Below, one piece after another: positions 23,256-35,200 of a stretch of DNA of 64,000 nucleotides (positions within the stretch are counted from its first letter, which is position 1; each line of letters begins with the position of its first letter). The notes under the pieces are model-generated. The model was not told where the DNA came from, ran no database searches, and worked only from the letters and a program-made list of their open reading frames with translations. Both the position numbers and the translations under genes were made by a program. Source of the DNA: Liopterus haemorrhoidalis (lineage: Eukaryota; Arthropoda; Insecta; Coleoptera; Dytiscidae); contig OZ020622.1 in the NCBI GenBank assembly GCA_963971575.1, forward strand, positions 14,422,279 through 14,486,278, read 5' to 3'.

Positions 23256-26200
23256 TTACTCGCAAAATTGAGCGTACAAAAGTTTTAGAAATATACCTCT
23301 TAGGTAAAGATGCCTATAAAACAGATTATTTAAACCAATTATTTTTTATTTCTAAAATACATCTTAGAGATATAAAACTATCATAAATGGTATAAAATTA
23401 AATAATATTTACTAAACATTTGTTAAAGAAAACAAAAAATATTTACATTTTCAGAGACACAAAATTGAGCGTACAAAAAGTAGTAATGCTAATAAAATAA
23501 TTAGAAAATAATCAGTTAATTTAAATTAATATTTTGTCGCGTCACCTCTTGCTTCTATTACTGCTTGAAGGCGATTTGGCATAGACTGCACTAATTTTCC
23601 ACAAATTTCTGCCGGTATACTATTCCACTCTTCTTGAAGTTTCGTTTTAAAATCATTTTTATTAGAAAATGAATTTGTTTTTATCCGAACTTTTAATTCT
23701 CTCCATAAATTTTCAATTGGATTGAGATCAGGGGATTGTGGTGGTGTTTTGAGTAATTTTGGTACATTGTATAACAGCCATTCCTTTACAATAAGCACAG
23801 TATGTTTGGGATCGTTATCTTGTTGGAAATAATAAACTGGTGGCATATCTAATTTTTCTGCAGTAGTCGTAAGATTATTTTTCAAGATGTTTAGATATTT
23901 CCATTTATCCATTATCCATTCTATAAATTTTAAATTACCTGGACCGTTTGAGCCCATAGCACCCCAGAACATAACTGATCCGCCTCCGTGTTTTACTGTC
24001 GGAAGAGTATTAATTTTTTTAAATATTGTATTGGGCTTCCGCCAAACAATTTGTCTCCCGTCCGACCCCAAAAAAATTAATTTTCGTCTCGTCAGAAAAA
24101 ATAACTTTATTCCAAAAGCTAATTGGTTTGTTTACATACATTTTTGCAAATTCTAAGCGTTTTTTTTTATTCGTTTTTGAAATCGATGGTTTCTTGCGTG
24201 CAATTCGACCATTGTAGTTATTTTTCTGGAGTACTCGCCGGACTGTTTCTACTGAAATTTGTTTATTTAATCTTTGTGACAATTCTGACGTTAACTAGGG
24301 TACACTAATTTTAGGATCTTGCTTGATTTTTCGCAAAATAAATCTTTCATCCACAGTTGATAACAATTTTTTTCTACCTCTGCCCGTTTTGTTTTTGATA
24401 GTACCTTCATATTTAAATTTATTTATTATTTTTTGAATTGTGGAATGTCTTCGGTTTACTATATCACCTATTTCACGTATTGTATGACCCCGGGCGTATA
24501 ATTTAACTATTAGTTTTCGTGTAGATTCGTCAGTCTGTTTACGTTTATTTTCCATTATAATAGAAACAAAATCACTGTACTTGAATGTGGCCTAATGCAA
24601 ACTAAACTAATGAAAAAAACATCTGTTGCAAGATAAAACCTATGCAATATAATTTCAGGAAAAGAAAGGTCTTAAATCAAACGAAATTAACTAGTACGCT
24701 CAATTTTGTGTCTCTAAAAAATTATTTTTTTCAGGTTTCCTTAACAAATTTTTAACAAATATTACTATACTTTATAGTATTTGTAATAATTTTGGATCTG
24801 CAAGGTATATTTTATAAATAAAAAATAATTAGTTTTAAAAAAATCTGTTTTATAGTCACGTTTTATTAAAAAGTATCTTTGTCAAATTCTTGTATGCTCA
24901 ATTTTGTGAGTAACTGTATATATAAAAGAGAAAAATTGTTTGTTTGTTTGTTCGCTATACATTCCTAGGCCGTTTAACCCATTTAGATCAAATTTTGCAC
25001 AGTTACTCTTAAGGACCCTGCGCAGGAAGGCGCAAAAAAATAATCGGTTTTTCAATGATGTACTTGTTTTTAGGGCCTACGAATGAAATTAAGTGGCAAA
25101 AAATCTTGCGTGCGGAACTTTAAAATCGTTACGATGGCTAAACTGTAAGAGATATATCGAAAATATATATGACAGTCTTTTAAGGTTTAATATTTACAAA
25201 AAAGTCTGGGAGAGCATATATCGCAGGTCAATAGATAACTCACAATTATCATTTATTAGTTGTGGAATATCCAGTGGCGGATTTAGGTCAGTTAAGGCCC
25301 CGGGCGCAGTAAGAATATTGGGCCCCTCAATTAGAAAAAAGTGTAAAGTTAGGTTTTTGCGGGGCTCATTAGAGGTCGGGGCCCCGGGCGTGCGCCCGGT
25401 TCGCCCGCCTTTATATCCGCCTCTGTTTCTAATAACATTCCTCTTATCCTTTTTCAGCCCTCCCCCAGAAACATTTTTAAAAAAAGATTAAGACTAAAAC
25501 AAGCTAATTCTAGCCCTGATTTACTTTTGACAAATACTGGAGCAACTTTATTTAATTTCCAACATCTTTCTGAATTCATATACAACATCATACCGAATTC
25601 CAATGAAATCTGTTCATAAATAAGCGAGTTAAGGACATTTCTTAAATTTGGAAGCCTCTGGAGTCTTCTGTACTTTATATATCTAACTTTCCTGCACCTA
25701 CGTTTAAAGATTATCTAATTCTACACACAGGTGCAAAATCTCAACGATATCGGTCCATAAATAAGCAAGTAATAGCCGTGCTCTACTTTCGGCCGAAACT
25801 GGAGTAATTTTTTTAACTTTTTAGCATCCCTCTATATCACAGATGTAATTTTGTGACCTTATAAGAAATTTTAATAAAATCTGCTCGTAAAATAAGCAAG
25901 TTATGGATAATTTTTAAATTTACGGGCCTCCGGAGGTCCCCGAGCTTCGTATATTTAACTTTCGTGTACCTACGTTTAAAGATTACCTAATTCTACACCC
26001 CGGTGCAAAATCTCAACGATATCGGTTCATAAATAAGCGAGTAATAGCCATGCTCTACTTTCGGCCGAAACTGGAGCAGAATTTTTTATCAAGGTCAGAA
26101 TTTGGCACTTTTAAAGGTACAGGCAGAAGCATCTTCAAGTCTTGATTCCAGAAGTGTGATGTTTTTGAAAATCGGTTCATAAATAAGGAAGTTATAGCCA

Positions 26201-29200
26201 TTTGAACTAGTTTGCACTTAATCTGGTCTTAATCCGCGAACTAGACCACGGATTAAGGGAAAACTAGTTCAAACGCCAATAATTCCGTTATTTATGAACC
26301 GATTTTCAAAAAAATCACACTTCTGGAACCAGGACATCAAGATTCTTCTGTTTGTACCCTTAAAAGTGCCAGATTCGGACTTTGATAAAAAAAATCTGCT
26401 CCAGTTTCGGTCGACAGTAGAACACGGCTATTACTCGCTTATTTATGGACCGATATCGTTGAGATTTTGCACCGGGATGTAAAATTAGGTAATCTTTAAA
26501 CGTAGGTGCACGAAAATGAAATATGTGGTGCACACGGGCCTCAAGAGGCCCACAAAGTTGAAAATGTGTATAACTTCCGTATATATTGACTGATTTGGAT
26601 GAGATTTACTATCGGGGATCGAAAGTAGAGTTTTATTGATAAATGTTAAAATTTGTCAAAATGATGCACTAGGTTTTGCTAAAACAGGAGCAGGGCTGTA
26701 AATTGCTTATTTATGGACCGATATCGCTGGGAATGGAAAATTAGGTAATTTTTAAGCACAGATGTAGGAAAATAGAATATGAACAGAACAAGGGCCTCAG
26801 GAGGCCCTCAACTTTGAACTGCGTTTGTAACTCTTATTTATTGACTGATTTGAATGAGATTTACTATTGGGGCTCAAAAGTAGAGTCTTACTAATCAGTG
26901 GCGGATTTAGGTCAGTTAAGGCCCCGGGTGCAGTAAGAATATTGGGCCCATCAATTAGAAAAAAGTGTAAAGTTAGGTTCTTGCGGGGCCCTTTAGAGGT
27001 CGGGGCCCCGGGCGCGCGAAATTTTTTATTGTGCAGCAATCATTTATTAATTATTGTAGATCAGCAGCAATAACTATAGTTATTGCTGCTGATATTATAT
27101 ATAATAGAGGAAGGTTGGAACAAAAACCGATATATCCTCACTACTAGTTTCAGACTACTAGTTTCTAATTTGTTACTTTTGTCCCCGGTCTATCTTAAGT
27201 AATTTTCTAAATTTTTACCCCGCTTTTTTTTAATATCTGAGCGCTCGTTCAACACAAATGTCAAATAAACACATACATATCTAACATTAAATATGGAAAA
27301 ATGTTGGATACCACTGTTCTACTTATAAAAAGATACACGTACAGTATATTCCTACAGATATATATTTATATTCCTACATATGTATGTGCTTCCATATTGG
27401 ACATATGCAGAAACAGAACTTACATACCAATGATTTGCATTATAAAATTAACCAAAATTTCTACAAATACCTTTCCAATCGCTCCAATTCTGGTCTCCAA
27501 GTAGTCCAAACACCAAAGTCCACACTATGACACAACTTTTCAAGTACTTTCTGCACTTTTATCACTTAAAAATAACTAAAAACGCCAGAAAAAATGCAAT
27601 CGCCACTTGTAAAATTCAAGCGTCACTACTAATCAAGATGGCTAACCTTGATAAAGCTCATTAAGGAATATAGTCATTAAAAATAAATAAATAAGGAACA
27701 GAATTGTTTAAAATAATTATTAATGAGACTAAACACATACATTAATAGTTTATCAATAATATACAGGTAGTTGTAGTTATATTACCTGATGCTATATGTT
27801 TTATAATAATCTATACCTAGAATAACAACTAACTATCAAATACGAGAGATATTCGATAATCTATGAAAATTGTAAATGGTATAGCAGGTATTTCCAAAAT
27901 AAATGGTTTCTGATTCCAATAATGACTGATAGTATAACCATTATACCTGCTGAGTTTATGGTTCTGTTAAAAATAGTTGCCAGGACCGTAATAATTATTT
28001 AAAATAAACGTATTTTCTTATATGCTGTTTAGAATGAACTGTATATACTCACATGACATTCCTTCACATTTTTATCAGGCTTAGGCTGGCTATATTTGAA
28101 TTATAAATAAAAGCATGTTCAAAAATCGTTTTGTTTTAAAATCTTTATAGTCTATATTAAATACTTCAAATTTGCAGAAACAAAAATCATTCATTTTTTG
28201 CAACAAAAATAAATCCTTGCAACTTCAAATAATTATACATATGGCTAACTTTGTATGGAAATTCTATTCCGTCTTCTTCTAAATTTTTTATTAAAAAATG
28301 CACAGTCGGCACTATATTTTTCGAATAAAAGTCGTATATTTTATTTATTATTGTTTTAGACATAAAACTATCTATTATCTTGAAAACTTCTAAATCGAGT
28401 CGTTTTCGCTGCTGATTTTTGCCACGAACATTGATACGTTGAATTGTTCTGTATGGAACACTAGTTAATTCTGCAGTTCTAAGTATAGGTTTGTCATTTC
28501 CTTCCGAAACTAACTTTTTATAAACCTTTAGTATCAGAACTTTGCAATCTTCTGACAAATGACATTATTATTTTTTTAGTAGCCACGTCACATTTTCGCA
28601 TTCAACGTCAACGTCCACATTTTCGCACTCCAAATCACCTTGCACAGATTCACTATTTTCACTACAGAAATTAGGAATTTCTTCAAAGTCAAATTGTCTC
28701 CAAAGAGCCATGTTGTTAATATATGCACGCTATGAACGTTGAAAATTATCTAACAAACAAGTATAACAACCTCTAAAATTTAGAAACAATAGGTTTATAA
28801 GTTTGGAAAATATCCTTAATGGTTTTTAATAAACTTTAATTGAACTAGTTTTACATCTATTCGATTTAAATTTAAAATTCCCTTAATATCTCTTATATTC
28901 TTTTTACTGCAATAAGTATTGGGATTACTGCCATAAACCCATTACCGCATTGTTAAGCTTCGTAACAAGAGTGTCCATTTCATTTTGGAAATACTATACC
29001 TAAATATTTGCTAAGTAAGACTAGGTATATTAAGTGCTCGTTTGGGACGTGGGCAATTTAAATCGCTTTACAATCGTACAGAAGTAATACAAAGCCACGA
29101 TATCAAACGATGTTTTGTAGTAAACTGGCGTTTGGATTTAAGCTACATATTTTAACCATCTTTAGGAATTAATCATATGTGTATTTAGGTACAATTTGTG

Positions 29201-32200
29201 TTATACGAAACCCATTCACAACTTCCCGCAGAGAATCAATTAATGGCTTGGCAGGCTCTTAGAGATCTAAATAGGGCCGTACGTCTGCAGATTGCTGAAA
29301 GAAAAGGTCTACTTCCAGAACAAAAAACGCCAAGGTATATGCAAAACACACATGTCGAAGAAATTAATAATAATCTCTTGGAAGCGGGCACTAGTAAAGA
29401 TGCTGAAGAACAGGTTCTTAGAGTGACGACTGCAACTACAATATCCAGTACTTCAGATGGTTCGGATGATCTTGATATAGACGTTGAGGTAACATTATGC
29501 TTCTTCTATTTCTTTAATTATTAAGAATTTCGTAATTATTATTTTACTGCTCGGAAAAGTTTTACAGCTCGGGAGGCAGCGTTGCAAGTGACCTGGTCGT
29601 TTCATCCCGATTGATTCCTATTGGAAATTATTCCTTTCGGATAGTAATTGGTGATCAAGCTACGTTGGCAGTGGTGGGGCTGGTCGTGAAAAATGTACAT
29701 CTTGAAAAAAAAATCCAAAAGTCATTTCAAGCCACTTGAAAATTTCCACAGTTAATAGGCGCTTTCCTTTTACCACTTTACTTAAGAAATATAAGCTAAG
29801 CTAAGTTAATCTAAGTTGTAAGAGCGTTCCATTTATAAGACACTGGCTAAGATAAACTAATTTTTTCCTCCCCCCTTTCCCTTGCTAAGATATTTGACCA
29901 ACTTCTTAGCTTAGCCAAGCATTTTAACTTGTAAAAGGAAAGCAGCTATTGTTTATGTGATAATAATAATAATAATACTAAAAGTCAGCTGCGTGCGCAG
30001 TGGGGGATTATATATAATAATCACCATACGTCAGTCGCTTGTATAAACCTGTCATAAAAAAAAAATATGTAAAGTCATTTCAAATTCAATGAAACTTATA
30101 CATCGAACTTATTATATAATTAGAATAATAAAAACAACAATCAGCTGTTTGCACAATGGGGGTAAGACCGTCAGCTGAGGGATTATAATTGCTGAGCAGG
30201 CATTTAGCCTAAGCATTTTATAATGTAATCAGTGATGTAACTGATCTTTACCCCGTTATGTCGGCAGCTGACGATAATTTTTATTTAATATAATATGTAA
30301 ACTTATTATACAAGTGGCTTGAAATCAATTTAGCTATAATTTCATTGTTTTAATCGATCTCTGTAAGGTCGTGCCTCTAATGTTGCTTTGGCTTTTCTTT
30401 CATATCCTATTCTTTGGACATGCCCTAGCCATCCCATTTGACTTTCTTGAATTAGATGTTCTACTGGTTTCGTCTGTAATTCTTCTACCTCTACTTTCAC
30501 CTCTGTGGGGGATTTGTTTATTTCTTAGGAATTTACTTCAGACACCTTGCACAATGATATCAAGGTTCATCAACGCATCAATATGACAGGCTGCGACACT
30601 ATCCCCCCTGACAACCTGGTACGCACAAATCAACAGAGTTGACAGTGTCACATCCTGTACAACATAATGCACCGATAACCCCTGAAATCATGAAATTTTC
30701 ACAACCAACCAAGTCAGTGAAAAGAACCAAAAATAAGTAATGAGTTTCGGAGCAATCATACAATTCAACGTACCAATCCCTCAAAACAATGGTACGTACA
30801 AAGTAATGAGAGAATGGTAGGTACCATTCTCTAATGGTATATCAAGTCCAAAACCCAAAACCCTTAAGGACCTACATTTGTATTTAAATTGGGTGAACCT
30901 TGATATCATTGTATTTATGAATTTTGTTAATACTGGACAGTTGTCTAGTTTATTTAGTCTTGTTTTGAATTGTAAAATTTAATTAATAGTTTCTATCTTT
31001 GATCATTATATTACAATATTTAATTGAAATTTAAGTCCTGTTTTCCTATTTTCTGTATTCTTCAAGTACACATTATTGTCAATGAATTTCTGCAATTCAC
31101 CATCCTTGGAGATGATTGATGTACAGTCTGTTATAGTTACGTTTAACTAACATAGGTAAATTTCTTTATTGATTATATAAGATTGTTTTCTATTATGATG
31201 TTATTGTTATAGCACCTGAAGAAGCCAACAATGTTGTTGGCGAAACGTTGTGTTTGTTAAAATAAACGCTTCTTGTCCAAAAATCTGAATGAAATTATTT
31301 CCTATTTCTACCTATATTCAAAATTGGACGTTAAACTACTAATCTATTAATAATAAACTGTATAATTTCTTCGCGCAATTAAAAAACCTTGGTCTGGTTT
31401 CAGCCATAGGAGTGGGGAAAAAGACAATAAGGCATGTTTCTCATAAGTGGTTAGGTGGTAATTTTCATTAAAAATAGAAACTTCACTCGCACCCCTAGAA
31501 ATACTTTCTCGCACCCCCGGTTAAAAACCCCTGCTCTAAGTCGATGAAACAGATGTATTTCTTTCCTTCGTTGCCTTGCTAGATGCATATCTACGGAATA
31601 AAAAACACGTCCATACTAATGCTTAAACTTTTTAAGGTGCCAACTACTGATTGTTGGGAGCAAGAACCTGTCCCTGATCTTTGTTTCAACGCTGATTCAT
31701 GCGTTCGGATGCGTGAAGAAGGTTGTTTCTTGGCTCTTTTGCGCCGAAAAGAAATCTCACACTTCGATTCAAAACAGATGATAAAAATGGCAGAAGCACG
31801 AGGTTTATTTGGGGCGGCAATGGATCCTACAAAACACGACACAAATACACCAGCAACAATTGTCAAAAAACGACAAAATAAAGGTAATTGATTTTGGCAA
31901 AAATTTTAAAACATATATTATACACACATCGGAAAAGTCTAGGGATATTGAAAAAAATATGAAAATATATTGCTTATAATATATTTAAGGTTGATTTTCA
32001 ATTAAAGTAGGCAATTATGCGTAGTTGGCTATGGGAAACAAGTATTAGGTTGTGTAATAAATTCCCGCGTTTTTTGTATTTTATCTTTTTCCCGCAATTT
32101 TGTGTTTTGTTAGGTTAAGTTTATATATGCATTATTAAGTATTTTTCGTGCTCTACAAACTTATCTGCTTTAATTTTCGGAATTAATTAATTTTAATTGA

Positions 32201-35200
32201 ATTTGAGGCTTTTGAAATGGAAGTTCCAGGAGATAAAAAAAGTAATTTTCGCCATCTGCACTATTTTGCCTTTCGTCGTGGTCCAAGAGCTACGGAAGCA
32301 ACTTGTGACATTTGTGACGTATATGGAGTAAATACTATAGCTCCGAGGACCGCGCAAGATTGGTCTTTCAAGTTTAAAAATGGCAATTTTGACCTTGGTG
32401 ATGCACCTCGCTCCGGCCGACATCCCGACTTCGACGATGATTGTGTCAAGATGTTTTTGAAGGAATATGGTGTCAAACAACACAAGAGTTGGCCGAAAGG
32501 TGGAATGTACCTTTACGACCATCGCTAACCATCTTTACTCCATGGGCTTTACTCAAAAACTTGGAAATTGGGTGTCACATAACTTGAGCGATGGCCACAA
32601 GATCTCAATGATCTCAAATGGGAGGTTCTATCGCATCCGCCATACACTCCGGACCTTGTGCCAACGGATTATCACCTTTTCCGCTCCATGTCGACCCAAA
32701 TGAGGGACGTACCCTTCGCTAACGATAAAGACCTCAAAACTTGGCTCACAAACTTCTTCAACACAAAATCAAAAGATTTTTGGCGAGACGGCATCAACAA
32801 GTTGGTCGATAGGTGGGAACAGGTTGTAAATAATGATGGAGAATATATTATTGATTAATTTGTTACTATAATTATTGTTTTCTTCAATAAATCTTATAAA
32901 CAAAAACACGCGGGAATTTATTACACAACCCAATAAAAACAATAACCAACACAAAACAAATACAAATTTGACAAATTTTATTCAGTACATGATCCGTAGC
33001 TTGATCACATGTTTCATTTTAATTCTATTTAAAACGTTTATGTTAGTAATTGCAGTGTTTTTAAGTAGTGACATTCTTTTTTAATAATGGAGCGACAGCA
33101 TTTAACAATCCACGAGATGAATCGTGCTGTGGGACTTCTCCAAGCTGATTTCAGGCCAGTTGATGTAGCCAATCGGATAGGAGTTTCTCAGTCGCTTATG
33201 AAGGCGTTACAGGGAAACAGGGAGTCCGGCCGAAAAACATCCGGGACGTGGTCGCTGTACAACAGTAGGTCAAGACAGATTCTTGGTCTTAAATGCTAAA
33301 AGACAACCTATTATTACAGCACCCAAATTGGTAAGGGAGTTACAGCGAGCGCATAACTTAACCGTTAGTCGCGATACTGTAAGAAATGGTTTCCACGAAG
33401 CTAATATTCTATCTCGACGACAAATCAGATGTCAACCCTTCTCTAGAGGCAATCGCAGAGCAAGATTAGACTGGTGTCACAATTTTCAATATTGGTGTGA
33501 TAATGATTGGGCTACAATTTTGTTTACTGATGAGTCCAGATTTCGAATGCATCCAGATTCTCGTCGAACAAGGGTATGGAGAAGATCCGGTAATTTGGAA
33601 TGTTTAAGGCTCGTCCAGGAAGTTCACAGTTACAGAGGTGGTACCGTTATGGCATAGGGTGGGATAATCATTGGCGATAGAACTGATCTCGTTTTTCCCA
33701 ATGGATTTTTAACAGCACAATAATATTTGGATAATATTCTTCAACCTATTGAGTGTCCATTTCGTGGTACTATTGGTGATCAGTTTCATCCCAGGATAAT
33801 GCTCGGTCACATGTTGAGCGAATTGTAATGAACTGGCTGGATAACGAAGGTATTGCTGCGATACCATGTCCAGCACAGTCACCGGAATTAAATCCGATTG
33901 AACATGTGTTGGACATGCTTAAGAGAAGAATGACTCCACATATGGATAACATCCACGATAATTTTAGATTCAGAGAGCTTCTAAGAGCAGAATGGGCACA
34001 GTTACCTCAAGAAGACATCGATAATGTTATTTTGTCCATGAATCGCAGATGTAGGGCTGTGGTCAACCAACGTGGAGGTCATACCCTCTATTAGCAATAG
34101 TTTTTTTTTTTTAATTTTTTACAATTCTGTACATGAATCTGTACATTAAAATTTGTTTTTTTTTTCAAATTTTGATTAATTTTATAAATAACATTTAGCT
34201 TCTTTTGTTGTAAACTATTCTTTATTGAGCATTTTAATTGATAGAATACAATAAACATACAAAATAAACCATACGCTATTTATTTTCATATACAAGGTGT
34301 CTCAAAAGAAATTTTATATTTAGTGGATCGATTAAAAAAAAAAGTAAGCCGTATATAGAAAAAATGTTTATTAATTATTAAAATACACTTTTTGGGGATT
34401 TATTTCTTAAAAATAATATCGTCTAAATGTAGACCCTCGCGTTCTCGGCACTCATTTAATCGAACAGTAAAATTACTTATGACGCCTCGGCAGGTGGACT
34501 CAGGGATGGCTGCCATTTCGTGACGGATATTTTCTTTCAAATGCGCCAGTGAAGTCGGTTTATTGGCGTAAACTTTAGATTTAAGATAACCCCATAGGAA
34601 AAAGTCCATAGGGGTTAAATCTGGACTGCGAGGAGGCCAATTTATGTCACCTCTCCGGGAGATCAATTTGCCTGAGAAAATTTCACGAACACGTGGCAGA
34701 GACATATTGGACGTGTGTGAAGTTGCTCCGTCCTGTTGGAACCATGTTCTTTGGTTATAGCCAGGAAAGTTTTGCAGTTCAGGTACCAAGAAGTTGTCTA
34801 ACATCTCCACATAACGCTCTGAATTCACTGTAACAGCACGCCCCCTTTCGTCTTCAAAAAAGTAAGGGCCGATAAATCCTCGCGCCGACATCGCAGCCCA
34901 TACGGTCACTTTAGGCGAATGTAGGGGTTTCTGATGTTTGCGTTTCGGATTCGTTGCACTCCAGTAGCGGCAGTTCTGCTTATTTACGTGGCCATTAAGA
35001 TGAAAATGAGCTTCATCCAAAAACAAAATGTTGGTAAACGTTGAAAATCGCTCAATCACCTGATTTACGAAATTAAGCCTCTGACTGGCATCTTGGGGCT
35101 TTAATTCTTGCACCAATTGAATTTTGTAGGGGTGCAGCTTTAGGTCTTTGTGCATAATGCGATGTAATGATGATCTATGCACATTTAAAGCACTTGCGCG

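Larger units (their letters stand above)
29565..31310. repeat. Composite repeat, second copy of 13945-15060 family
   Basis: Same ordered blocks as the first copy, with two additions: a LINE C-terminal fragment at 30340-30545 and a region 31140-31310 holding the hammerhead-like motif in the opposite orientation to that of copy 1. Lies in NSUN7 intron 4. Confidence 0.55.

Noticed and set aside
23887..24308. + strand ORFs over the Tc1 element
   Set aside because: Antisense shadows of the transposase frame.
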